In this document: one piece after another, positions 23,215 through 31,922 of the stretch | Numbering within the stretch: the first letter of the stretch is position 1 | Layout: every line of letters starts with the position of its first letter | Origin: Candidatus Brocadiaceae bacterium | GTDB taxonomy: Bacteria; Planctomycetota; Brocadiia; Brocadiales; Brocadiaceae | Length of the DNA stretch: 32,563 bases | Reading direction: 5' to 3' | NCBI GenBank assembly: GCA_015661205.1 | Contig: JACVXV010000010.1 | Span: forward strand, 1 to 32,563 | Position numbers and translations under genes: made by a program | The notes under the pieces: model-generated | Databases searched by the model: none | What the model was told of the DNA's origin: nothing | What the model saw: only the letters and a program-made list of their open reading frames with translations

Positions 23215-23625
23215 TTAGTCCTGACACACCTTCTCCTTTATCTCCCTAACAAGCAAAGGGATATCCCGGCTGAATTCTCCGTTAAAATACAATTTGAAAT
23301 AATATCTTCCCGGTCTCGGTATAAGCAAATTAATCGTCCTTATCCCCATCTCCGGATTGTGCAGACGGGAAGAAACCGTTAACGTTATTCCCTCAAAAAC
23401 ACCCAGGATGCAGTCGTTGTCGTCACAGAATTCCACCCGAACGGCATAATCGCCTTCTGCGTCTGATAAACGAATGTACAAGGCCAGGTTCGGATGTACA
23501 AATGGAAAATTGGCCGTTTGAATCCTGTCGAATATGCCTATAGCGCTCCATTTGTTGGTTTCCTTTTCCTGGATTACCATATCTGCAAGGAGAAACGACG
23601 TTATTTCAGGTTTTACGGGCGGCAT
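23215..23625 (-). CDS. Hypothetical protein (DUF6941-like)
   Basis: 136 residues with no signal peptide: KPEITSFLLADMVIQEKETN, then SAIGIFDRIQTANFPFVHP and a C-terminal half of predicted strands (GRYYFKLYFNGEFSRDIPL). The opening pattern (a short KPE...LLAD..., then G-IFD-I) resembles the DUF6941 family of small beta-rich proteins of unknown role; the call is from memory. AAGGGA seven bases before the ATG fixes the start. It lies upstream of the PilZ gene on the same strand, possibly in one operon. Confidence 0.65.
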   Translation of the reverse strand: MPPVKPEITSFLLADMVIQEKETNKWSAIGIFDRIQTANFPFVHPNLALYIRLSDAEGDYAVRVEFCDDNDCILGVFEGITLTVSSRLHNPEMGIRTINLLIPRPGRYYFKLYFNGEFSRDIPLLVREIKEKVCQD

Positions 23626-24047
23626 CTAATGTCCCTTTCATGCTAAGAATTCAATATCAATTGCTATTCAGACCATATTTTGGAACTATCTGGAATCTCT
23701 TTATTTGTTCATGCCTTCCACAACAAATAGTGTAACTATAACAATTTTATTGATAAATGTGTATTGAAAATCCCAATTACAGTGCGTATTACCGGATGGC
23801 CGTATCGTCTTGCTATGGTTGGATAGGTCAGGCAATGTAAATAATCTTCACAAAATAAAGGCGCTGTTTCCAGACGGTAGCGCTTTCATGATGTTCTTAA
23901 AAACCACTGTTATTTAGTGGCAATAAATTATTTCCAACCACTAAAGTAGGAAATATTCAACCTATTTTACCTGCCATTCCACCAGGCTAACATGCCAATT
24001 AACAGGAACTTATATATTACCCGCCTCCACCGGTATTAGTATATTTA
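23626..24047. other. Intergenic region between divergent units
   Basis: An AT-rich gap of about 420 bases between the minus-strand hypothetical/PilZ unit and the plus-strand SBBP gene. No gene, tRNA or strong hairpin was recognised. It does not carry the composite repeats seen elsewhere. Confidence 0.4.
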
Positions 24048-24077
24048 TTGAATCTGCCTCGAAAAATATGGTATTAT
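24048..24077 (+). promoter_or_regulatory. Candidate promoter of the SBBP gene
   Basis: TTGAAT (24048-24053), 18-base spacer, TATTAT (24072-24077), about 165 bases before the ATG at 24246, leaving a long untranslated leader with a T-rich stretch near 24125 and an imperfect GCACCA/TGGCGC stem near 24200. Confidence 0.4.
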
Positions 24078-24245
24078 TGGACACGTTTTTTGCGTAAAGA
24101 CAGCACGGTAAACAGTGAATAAATACTTTTTTTTGTACACACGGAGATAATAAGCCCTCCTTGTTTTATAACAGATAGCCATGTTCCTTTCGTGACGCAC
24201 CAGGCATGGCGCACATTTTTTGTACCATTTAAGGTGATAAGAAAG

Positions 24246-26630
24246 ATGAAGCTGATAAACAAAGGTGTTTTGGCCGGTGGCGTTAGTCTCGTAGTTGCGG
24301 TGTGCGTTTCTTTTTCCCCAAATTTTTCCGGCAAGCGGGTGGAAACAGCCAATCCACACCAGGCAAACGAGGTTATTCAAAAGGCGCAGGGAATTCAACT
24401 GCCTTTTATCAAGAATGAAGAGCAAATGGATGAAGAGGTCGCCTTTTTTACCAATACATTTCAGGGCGGCGTATTTGTTACAAAACGGGGAGAACTCGTT
24501 TATTCACTGAAGGAAAGGCGCTATGAGGCACAGACAGAAAATCCAAATACGGGCACGGAAAAAGAGCATAATGGCGACGCCTCCGGCCTCTCGCATCCGG
24601 CAGGAAACGGGCAAGACGTTGCCCTTGAAAAGGAAGGGGCCTTTGCAGGATTTGCTGCTAAAAATCGGGTAAAAAGGGTGGTGCTGAAGGAAGAATTTAT
24701 TGACGGAAAGGTTGAAAACATAACCGGAGAGGGAAAAACGGCCACGGAGGTTTCTTGTTTTAAAGGAAACGACCCATCCAGGTGGAAAAGCAACATATCG
24801 GCGTACGACGTCGTCAGCCTCGGAGAAGTGTACCAGGGCATCGAATTAAAATTGAAGGCCTACGGAAACAATATTGAGAAGCTTTTTTACGTCAAGCCTG
24901 ATGCCGGAACGGAACAGATCAAGATAGGCCTCAGCGGCGCAAATTCCCTGGGGGTAAATAAAGAAGGACAGCTTGAGGCGGAAACAGGGCTTGGTACGGT
25001 TAGGTTCACGAAACCCGTGGCATATCAGGAGATTGATGGAAAGCGGGTGGCGGTGGAGGTGGAGTATTGTGTTTTGGCTAGCGGGGGACTGGGGGCGGCG
25101 GAGCAGGGGGGCAGGGGAGCAGGGGGGCAAGAGAGCGGGAAAGCGGGGGAGATGGGAGCGATTAATTATGGGTTTAAGGTGGCTGCTTACGATACAACAA
25201 AGGAACTGGTTATTGATCCCCTTCTTGCCTCCACCTATTTAGGAGGGCTTGATTCGGATTTTGGCTATGCTATTGCTATCGATGCGGATAAAAACATCTT
25301 AGTTGCAGGGTATACCATGTCGCCAGAGTTCCCGATAACGGCTGGCGCTTGGGGAATAACGTATAACAACAATGACATCTTCATATCCAAATTCAGCGGG
25401 GATTTGAAGTGCCTCCTGGCATCCACCTTTATCGGCGGCTCTTCCGACGATTATGTGCGCGCTATGGTTATAGATACGGCCAAAAACATTTATATAACCG
25501 GCCAAACCTCATCCTCAAATTATCCGGTAACCCGCGATGCATATACGGTTACCAAACACGGCGGTAGCGACGTCTTCCTGACAAAGCTTGACGGGAATTT
25601 AACGCACCTCACCGCGTCTACTTTTTTAGGCGGGACTTCTGATGATTATGCACAGTCTATCGTCCTTGCGAAAAGCGGTATTTTTATCTATGTAACCGGC
25701 GGTACCTCGTCACCTGACTTTCCAACGACCCCCGGCGCCTACAGTTCTTCACATAAGGACTCCGACGCCTTTGTTGCAAAGCTGAATTCCAACCTCTCCC
25801 TCCTTCTCGCATCGACATACCTGGGAGGAGACAATAAAGACTACGGTATTTCGGTATGTCTTGACTTACAGAATGACATAATTGTGAGCGGCGATACCTG
25901 TTCGCCTGATTTCCCGATAGCTTCTGGCGCTTATGACACGACATTTAACGGCGGTTTTGGCGACGTTTTTGTAGCTAAATTTAATTCAGACTTGTCGAAA
26001 CTTCTCGCGTCCACGTATTTGGGAGGGACTTCGGATGATTTGGCGCACGGGAGCACCATAGACTCACAAGGAAATATTTACGTTACCGGCCAGACGGAAT
26101 CGTTGGACTTTCCGGCCACGCCGAATGCTTATAGCACCTCGTTTCGCAATGGCGACGTCTTTGTGTCCAAATTCAATTGGAATCTAACCGAGCTTGCCGC
26201 ATCTACCTATTTGGGCGGGGCAGACGACGACGCGGGTAATTCAGTCGTCATCGGTCCGGACGGAAAGATATACGTAGGCGGCTACACTGGCTCAACGGAT
26301 TTTCCAACCACACCCGGTGCTTATTGCACCACGAAAGGGGCCTTCTTTGATGCCTTTGTCGTAAAACTGAGCACCGATTTGTCGAAGCTTCTCGCCTCCA
26401 CGTTTATCGGCGGGTTTTATCGGGATGCTGCCCACTCTATCACGACAGACCCCCAGGGGTATGTTTATGTGGTGGGTGAAACGCGCTCAGCAGACTTTCC
26501 GGTAACACCGGGGGTTTTTGATAGTGGTTACAATGGAGATGCAGCCGGCTCCTATACCTACGACGCCTTTATATCAAAGCTGGACAATACCCTGTCGGCA
26601 TCGCCCGGCGGCGGCGACAAAAAGCGGTAA
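24246..26630 (+). CDS. Secreted SBBP-repeat beta-propeller protein
   Basis: 794 residues. A signal peptide (MKLINKGVLAGGVSLVVAVC..) is followed by a DUF7948-like N-terminal domain (FFTNTFQGGVFVTKRGELVY, about residues 60-340) and then seven SBBP repeats, each starting with AST(Y/F)(L/I)GG and passing through a GNIYVTGxTxSxDFPxTPGAY-like strand pair and a DVFVSKFNxDLS-like end. Seven repeats fit a closed seven-bladed propeller. AAGGTGATAAG before the second Met (24246) decides the start over an earlier ATG at 24192. No C-terminal anchor or sorting domain is seen, so the protein may be extracellular or periplasmic; its ligand is unknown. A G-rich repeat insertion sits in the N-terminal domain (25081-25160). 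Confidence 0.88.
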   Translation: MKLINKGVLAGGVSLVVAVCVSFSPNFSGKRVETANPHQANEVIQKAQGIQLPFIKNEEQMDEEVAFFTNTFQGGVFVTKRGELVYSLKERRYEAQTENPNTGTEKEHNGDASGLSHPAGNGQDVALEKEGAFAGFAAKNRVKRVVLKEEFIDGKVENITGEGKTATEVSCFKGNDPSRWKSNISAYDVVSLGEVYQGIELKLKAYGNNIEKLFYVKPDAGTEQIKIGLSGANSLGVNKEGQLEAETGLGTVRFTKPVAYQEIDGKRVAVEVEYCVLASGGLGAAEQGGRGAGGQESGKAGEMGAINYGFKVAAYDTTKELVIDPLLASTYLGGLDSDFGYAIAIDADKNILVAGYTMSPEFPITAGAWGITYNNNDIFISKFSGDLKCLLASTFIGGSSDDYVRAMVIDTAKNIYITGQTSSSNYPVTRDAYTVTKHGGSDVFLTKLDGNLTHLTASTFLGGTSDDYAQSIVLAKSGIFIYVTGGTSSPDFPTTPGAYSSSHKDSDAFVAKLNSNLSLLLASTYLGGDNKDYGISVCLDLQNDIIVSGDTCSPDFPIASGAYDTTFNGGFGDVFVAKFNSDLSKLLASTYLGGTSDDLAHGSTIDSQGNIYVTGQTESLDFPATPNAYSTSFRNGDVFVSKFNWNLTELAASTYLGGADDDAGNSVVIGPDGKIYVGGYTGSTDFPTTPGAYCTTKGAFFDAFVVKLSTDLSKLLASTFIGGFYRDAAHSITTDPQGYVYVVGETRSADFPVTPGVFDSGYNGDAAGSYTYDAFISKLDNTLSASPGGGDKKR
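25081..25160 (+). repeat. G-rich purine repeat within the SBBP coding sequence
   Basis: Runs of five or six G separated by GCA/AGCA units (GGAGCAGGGGGGCAGGGGAG and more) form an in-frame insert coding for a Gly/Ala/Gln/Glu linker. Several G-runs on one strand could form a quadruplex. The unit resembles intergenic GGGGAGCA-type repeats, captured here in a gene. Confidence 0.55.
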
Positions 26631-26649
26631 CAGTTCTGTGTGAAAAGTT

Positions 26650-26868
26650 CATACGTAAGGACACGGGTGCCGTGTCCCTACAACGGCTTTGAAATTCCTA
26701 TACATTAAATTAGGTCGTCTACGGCGACTGCTTTTGCATGTAGGGCGAAGAGATTCTTCGCTCTACAACAGGCCCGAAGGGCAGAAAGAATATAGCCAGG
26801 GGTGAAGCCCCTGGTAAAGAAACAAAAGATACCCAGCCCCGAAGGGGAGACAGAGAAGGACACACAAC
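26650..26868 (+). repeat. Composite intergenic repeat, modules M2-M3-R
   Basis: M2 (GGACACGGGTGCCGTGTCC plus TTGAAATTCCTATACATTAA, 26652-26714), M3 (AGGGCGAAGAGATTCTTCGC..., 26739-26770) and the R hairpin cluster (GGCCCGAAGGGC, CCAGGGGTGAAGCCCCTGG, GCCCCGAAGGGG, to 26868). It fills the gap between the convergent SBBP and DUF2149 genes, where its stems could also serve as bidirectional terminators. Confidence 0.75.
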
Positions 26869-26872
26869 TTGG

Positions 26873-27235
26873 CTAACGATTCTCTTCATGCCCTTCAGGC
26901 ACATAAATTACCTTTCCGTCTTTTAACCGGTAAGCGGTACCCAGACGAGTGCCTTCCCCTTGCAGTTTTTTGTCGGTGACTTTTTCTACTTTTACCTGCT
27001 TGCCTTTTTTCGTAACGATCTCTACCTGGCAGGCATCGTTTTTCCTGACCAGGGTGATTTCTGATTTTAGTGAGAGGACGTCTGGCAGGCTGTAAGCGCT
27101 GATTAAGGCGCCGATAAGACCTACAATAAATACTATCCCCACATCAAAAAGGTTGGCTACGCCCGACAGGGGATCTTCCTGATGGAGATCGACCTCTTTT
27201 CCGATGACCCTACGCCTTCTTTTAAGGTATCTCAT
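26873..27235 (-). CDS. DUF2149 membrane protein (HmuV/ExbD-like position)
   Basis: 120 residues with one membrane segment (VGIVFIVGLIGALISAYSLP, about 32-51) near the N-terminus after a basic cytoplasmic tail, and a soluble C-terminal part with strands (VEIVTKKGKQVKVEKV, GTAYRLKDGKVIYVP). This matches DUF2149, found beside CobN-like and MotA/TolQ/ExbB genes in methanogens and in hmu loci (HmuV) of Bacteroidota. Its single-helix plus periplasmic domain layout recalls ExbD, making it the likely partner of the ExbB-like channel. It starts 14 bases before the end of the upstream ExbB-like gene, so the two are co-translated. Confidence 0.85.
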   Translation of the reverse strand: MRYLKRRRRVIGKEVDLHQEDPLSGVANLFDVGIVFIVGLIGALISAYSLPDVLSLKSEITLVRKNDACQVEIVTKKGKQVKVEKVTDKKLQGEGTRLGTAYRLKDGKVIYVPEGHEENR

Positions 27236-27839
27236 TTTTTATAATGCATTCCGTAAAATACTCAAGATTCTTTATGTCTTCATAAATCCATCGGTTTTTT
27301 ATCATCGAGAGAAAGTATGCAATCATTCCAATAGCCAGCCCCACGACCGTCGTAGTAAAGGCAATGGTGATATTACTGGAAAGTTTATCAATATCGCCCT
27401 GAGATAATCCCGACAGTGCAGGCCCCATCGGAATTATGGTTCCCATCAAACCAAGGGTCGGGCCAGCGCGCACCATGAGGCGGAGGGTATCCAGGCTTTT
27501 TGCCATCTGCTGTTCCTTGCTTTGCAACAGATATTCAATGCGCATCTCTTTATCCGTTGCCTCTTTTAATTCATCCTTTAACTCTTTGAGATATTCCCGC
27601 AAATAACAGGGTATTTCCTGAAATGCTACTTGCCGAACATCTTTATTTGATAATAATTCTATATATTCCCTGGGATTTTGCAGCCCGGCTTGTTTCTTGC
27701 GTTGCAAGTATTCGGAAGCAAATCCACCGGCGGCGAAAATAACCCGGACAAAAAAAGCAACTAACAAAATCATAACCGGGTAAAGCATTATGGATGAAAA
27801 AACGGAAAGAACGTCTTGTAATAATTTGAGAAGATTCAT
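27222..27839 (-). CDS. MotA/TolQ/ExbB-family proton channel protein
   Basis: 205 residues with three hydrophobic segments at about 17-38, 130-155 and 165-187. The conserved family core is present: RLMVRAGPTLGLMGTIIPMG, then ITIAFTTTVVGLAIGMIAYF, separated from the first helix by a cytoplasmic charged loop (EYLKELKDELKEATDKEMRI). In TolQ/ExbB/MotA proteins this forms a pentameric channel that uses proton-motive force to move a periplasmic partner. Here the neighbours are an exported CobN-like chelatase (66 bases upstream) and DUF2149 (overlapping downstream), the same trio as HmuS-HmuU-HmuV. No TonB or TolA gene is present in the window. Confidence 0.9.
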   Translation of the reverse strand: MNLLKLLQDVLSVFSSIMLYPVMILLVAFFVRVIFAAGGFASEYLQRKKQAGLQNPREYIELLSNKDVRQVAFQEIPCYLREYLKELKDELKEATDKEMRIEYLLQSKEQQMAKSLDTLRLMVRAGPTLGLMGTIIPMGPALSGLSQGDIDKLSSNITIAFTTTVVGLAIGMIAYFLSMIKNRWIYEDIKNLEYFTECIIKNEIP

Positions 27840-27905
27840 AGTAACACTTTATACACACGAAAATGAGTTAAGTTTTAAAAGCGGGCGGCCCGAAGCGTTG
27901 CCTCG

Positions 27906-30900
27906 TCAGAATTTCTTCCTTATCCACCCAAAAGTAAATAAACTGATGCATCCAAGCGTTATTGCGACTAATAACCACGGTTTGACGGCGCTGTTAACGT
28001 TCCGGTTGTTTTTGCTATCTTTTATCTCTTCCATTTCCAATCCTTCAACAGTCCCGGTTTTTCCAGCATCGTCATCCTCTATTTTCCAATCGTCCACCTT
28101 TGGAGCGGCTAATCGTCTCTCACCGCTGTCCTGCAAGGGAGGAGGGGCTTGAACAATCTTGTCCATCTCTGTTTGCCGCTCGTTTAGTGTTTTACCGGTG
28201 ACGGTTTTTAAGACTTCGGCATACTGAATCAAGGTGTCGGGATGTACGAGGCCGGGAGTAGACAAAACATCTGTTGTATATTGTTGAAAGGCCGGGTTGC
28301 CGCAGGTATGTTCACAGCAGGCCACACCATGCTCTATCACCGTTCCCAGATATTCCTTCGCCAGGGTTTGTTTGATGCTTTCCGTAGGTTGCCAGTAACC
28401 TTTTCGTATCGTCTCCAGCATGCGCGCGGTGAGCGCCTGATACGCGTAGGGATTATTTTTACTAAAAAATTCTTTTAAGGCCATTCCGTATTTATCTTCA
28501 ACGTAGACTTCAAATGTCTGACCCCATCGGGCGGCGTCCATTGTCTCCGGCATCGTAACCTGCCAACCCCACATATTTTCAACAAATTCAGACATCTTGT
28601 TGGCCCCTTCAAAGCCCTCTTTCTTCATTCCTTCAATCCATTCCGGATTCCAATAGCGTGACCGTAATTCCATGCCCATCATCCTGTCAATCGCCGTCAT
28701 TTCAGGCCGGGCTGGATTCATCATATTGGTAACGACCAGTCCGGGTGACTTTCCGTCCAGGTTTCTGATTGCTGCAGCAAGCCCTCCCGCATACATGAAA
28801 AAATCGTCATTATCGACCGTGCCATAAAGGTTGGTAGAGCGGCTGTGGACAACCATCCTGGTTCCGCTGAGCGCCATTTTATAAACGTCTTCCATCGGCT
28901 CACCCCACAAACCGTTTCCATATCCACAACACATACGTTTTAAGTATTCTTCTGCCACAACAGAGGCGTCTTCCCAGGTTCCACTTGCGCTTACGATACG
29001 TGACACATTCAGGTCATAATGACCGGGGGCCTCATCAAAGATTCTTACGGCAGCGTACTGCTCAGCCTTCTTTTGCGGCCAGCCTTTTTGAACCAGTTTT
29101 TTTGTCACTTCCCTGACATGTTGTTGAACCTGGTTATCTTTTTCGTCAAGCCCTTTTACCATTTGAACGGCCTGGTCTATGTATTGAGTCAACTGGCCAA
29201 ACATTTCTTCAGCAGCCGAAGAAACAACGATATCAATGCGTGGACGGCCTAACTTCTCTCTTGATATTATTTTAATTCCTGTTACCTTACCCCACTCATT
29301 CCAAATGGGCTCAACACCTAATAAGTAGAGAATCTGGGATTCCAGTACCCCCTCGTGGCGTATGGTCTCTGTACCCCAGATAACGAAGGATAACTTTTCC
29401 GGATACTTTCCGTCGTTATTTGCACGATAATTATCGAGTAGTTCTTGTGTTAATTTTACACCCACCTGCCAGGCCTCTTTCTTGGGTATCTTATCCGGGT
29501 CGAAGGCATAGAAGTTCTTCCCCGTCGGCAATGAGCCGGGATTTCTTACCGGATCGTTTCCCGTTCCCGTCGGTATATAGTGCCCATTCATAGACTTAAT
29601 CAGGCTGGACAATTCCCGCTTTGCGCCTTCCTGAATATTTTTGTCTAACTCATCAGCAGAAACATCCTTAACAACCTCTTTTACCGCTTGAATGGTAGAT
29701 AAGCGAAGCGGTTCATCAGGCACATTGCCAAAGGTATGCAGTCCGTACGGCATATTGAGCTGTTTCAACTCTTTAAGAAACCCTTCAATTTCATGAATGA
29801 CCTCATGGTCAAATTTGTGTGGATTGCCCTCTTTAGCATCAACGTTTAGAAATTCACTGATATCGATATCTTTATCAAGCCCCAGGGATTTTACCTTGTT
29901 TATGATGTTTTCCTGGTACTGCTTTGCATGTGCTGCCCCTTGCTCAAGGGCTTGATCATGGCTCCTTATCATCTCCTCAAGTTCGGCGTATTCATGATAA
30001 AGCCCGCCCTTTTTTAAGGGGGGGATCATGTGGTCTATGACAACGGCAGCGCCCCTCCGTTTCGCCACAAGCCCTTCACCCACATCGTCTACAATGTAAG
30101 GATAGATTACCGGCAAATCCTGAATCAATGCCTCCGGCGGGTCGTCACCCGAAAGACCGTTGCTTTTTCCTGGCAGCCACTCATGCGTGCCGTGTGTGCC
30201 AAAGTGAATAACCGCATCCGCGCCAAAACCATATTTCAGCCATAAATAGGTACCGAAATACTGATGATGCGGAGACAGGTCTTTACTATGATAGATGGCC
30301 TCTTTGTCTTGCAGCCAGCCCCTGACCGGCTGTGGGAGGATAACGACATTTCCCCGCCTTACAGCAGGAATGACCATATATTTCTTCTTTTGTACCGGGT
30401 CCGTCCACATCATTACATTGGATTCTTCAACGGAACCCCAATCCTTATGAACGTCTTTCATACTATTCGCGGGTAAATTTCTGACCCATCTTTGGTAATC
30501 CTCTAACGGAACTAATACACATTTTCCTTTACTTGCCATTTCGTCGAGTTCGCCCGGCGCCCAATTCCCCACATTCCTTCCGTACCTGAGAGAATTCTCG
30601 AGAAGTATTTCAGGGTCAATCGCTTCATTACCTACGTCATATCCAGCCTCTTTCATTTTTTTCAAGACGTTATCAATGCTAGCGAAGACATTCAGGTAGC
30701 TAGCGCCAATATGTTGCTTCCCCGGTGGATAGTTCCAGTAAAATATGGCAACCTTTTTGTTTGAGTTATTTTTTCTTTGCAAATTGACCCAGGCGTTTAT
30801 ACGGTTGACAGCGCGATTAACGCGCTCAGGTATGGGCTTTCGTTGCTCAACAAAGAAACCTGTTCCTTCGTCTTTTTCACGAATACGATAGGAGACGACC

Positions 30901-31922
30901 GTGGGTTGGATAAGACCGGCAATTTCCGGGATAGCCAACTGCCAGCTTACCTCCAGAGAACTCAAGCCTTCGGGGTCGTTCTCCCACGTCTTTCCGTCTT
31001 TCCCATAAACAGTAATCAGGTTGATTACCGGCGCCCCGCATTTCTCTAATGCATTCGTTGCCTTAAAATCTGAAAAACGAAATAAGAAAGAAAGGATACC
31101 GGAAGCCCTTGAGACCCCTTTGGTATCAACTAATAGTCTTTCAACGACAGCGCCTTCAGGGTAACCAAATGCCACAAAGGCATTCAACCCTTTTTCTTCA
31201 AGGGCGCGAATCAAATCGTCTTCTACTTCATTTTGATCCTGTTCGCAAAACGACGGGTAGGTCAGGACTGCAATCCATTTTGCTTTTTCCTTGAAATAAC
31301 CTTCTTTCCTGTACCAATTCTTATATTCCTCATATGTCTCAAAAAACATCGCCTGAGAGTTATGACGATGATAGTAGCCTTCTTTCATCTGCCTCCTGGG
31401 TGGTTCCACCGGTATTCCCGAAATGCCTTGGTATTTTGCCAGGGAAAATAGCACCATGTTCTGAAAGTTATCCGGCCCTCCATAATCAAAATAAGAGCGA
31501 AATTCTTCGTCATAGATAAGGCCTAAATCGATGTACTCCTTATCTAATCCGGCCGAGTGGTTAATGGGCAATATACGCGCTCCCTGTGAAATAGCCCTCT
31601 GAATCGCCTCATGGGCAAAACCCGATTGTGTAGGAGTTGAAATCAGGATACCCATAATATCGACAACAATAATGTCGGAATCATCAATCTCATGGGGATT
31701 AAAGTTGGCATCTAAATCAGTTTTGCTAATGAGTTCAAAATTGACCCGGTTTTTCAGCGAGGGATGTTTTGTCCAAATATTTTTTATGGCTTTAACGACC
31801 GCAGGAGTCAGGTAGTTTCCTACAAGAAAAGTGTATTTTACCGGTTTGGTTTCTTCCGCGAGAGATAGAGGAAGATAGAAAAGAAACACGGTAAAGAAGA
31901 ACGCCGCCACACCCCTTTTCAT
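27906..31922 (-). CDS. Exported CobN/HmuS-like tetrapyrrole chelatase, membrane anchored
   Basis: 1338 residues, close to CobN/BchH/HmuS size. The CobN/Mg-chelatase H core is clear: HFGTHGTHEWLPGK near residue 570, GLSGDDPPEALIQDLPVIYP after it, WGTETIRHEGVLESQILYLL in the middle, and HGVACCEHTCGNP near 1200. Unlike cytoplasmic CobN it has an N-terminal signal peptide (FFFTVFLFYLPLSLAEE) and a C-terminal membrane helix (PWLLVAITLGCISLFTFGW) with a basic tail, so nearly the whole enzyme faces the periplasm, tethered to the membrane. Such proteins next to ExbB and DUF2149 genes include HmuS, linked to haem iron removal in Bacteroidota. No CobS/CobT- or ChlD/ChlI-type ATPases are nearby. Its start overlaps the DUF4430 stop by one base (TAATG). 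Substrate (haem, corrinoid or another tetrapyrrole) and direction of metal transfer are not determined by sequence. Confidence 0.92.
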   Translation of the reverse strand: MKRGVAAFFFTVFLFYLPLSLAEETKPVKYTFLVGNYLTPAVVKAIKNIWTKHPSLKNRVNFELISKTDLDANFNPHEIDDSDIIVVDIMGILISTPTQSGFAHEAIQRAISQGARILPINHSAGLDKEYIDLGLIYDEEFRSYFDYGGPDNFQNMVLFSLAKYQGISGIPVEPPRRQMKEGYYHRHNSQAMFFETYEEYKNWYRKEGYFKEKAKWIAVLTYPSFCEQDQNEVEDDLIRALEEKGLNAFVAFGYPEGAVVERLLVDTKGVSRASGILSFLFRFSDFKATNALEKCGAPVINLITVYGKDGKTWENDPEGLSSLEVSWQLAIPEIAGLIQPTVVSYRIREKDEGTGFFVEQRKPIPERVNRAVNRINAWVNLQRKNNSNKKVAIFYWNYPPGKQHIGASYLNVFASIDNVLKKMKEAGYDVGNEAIDPEILLENSLRYGRNVGNWAPGELDEMASKGKCVLVPLEDYQRWVRNLPANSMKDVHKDWGSVEESNVMMWTDPVQKKKYMVIPAVRRGNVVILPQPVRGWLQDKEAIYHSKDLSPHHQYFGTYLWLKYGFGADAVIHFGTHGTHEWLPGKSNGLSGDDPPEALIQDLPVIYPYIVDDVGEGLVAKRRGAAVVIDHMIPPLKKGGLYHEYAELEEMIRSHDQALEQGAAHAKQYQENIINKVKSLGLDKDIDISEFLNVDAKEGNPHKFDHEVIHEIEGFLKELKQLNMPYGLHTFGNVPDEPLRLSTIQAVKEVVKDVSADELDKNIQEGAKRELSSLIKSMNGHYIPTGTGNDPVRNPGSLPTGKNFYAFDPDKIPKKEAWQVGVKLTQELLDNYRANNDGKYPEKLSFVIWGTETIRHEGVLESQILYLLGVEPIWNEWGKVTGIKIISREKLGRPRIDIVVSSAAEEMFGQLTQYIDQAVQMVKGLDEKDNQVQQHVREVTKKLVQKGWPQKKAEQYAAVRIFDEAPGHYDLNVSRIVSASGTWEDASVVAEEYLKRMCCGYGNGLWGEPMEDVYKMALSGTRMVVHSRSTNLYGTVDNDDFFMYAGGLAAAIRNLDGKSPGLVVTNMMNPARPEMTAIDRMMGMELRSRYWNPEWIEGMKKEGFEGANKMSEFVENMWGWQVTMPETMDAARWGQTFEVYVEDKYGMALKEFFSKNNPYAYQALTARMLETIRKGYWQPTESIKQTLAKEYLGTVIEHGVACCEHTCGNPAFQQYTTDVLSTPGLVHPDTLIQYAEVLKTVTGKTLNERQTEMDKIVQAPPPLQDSGERRLAAPKVDDWKIEDDDAGKTGTVEGLEMEEIKDSKNNRNVNSAVKPWLLVAITLGCISLFTFGWIRKKF

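Noticed and set aside
26719-26904. Short frames across GC-rich hairpins next to the DUF2149 gene
   Set aside because: They are translations of the R repeat module with no ribosome-binding site.
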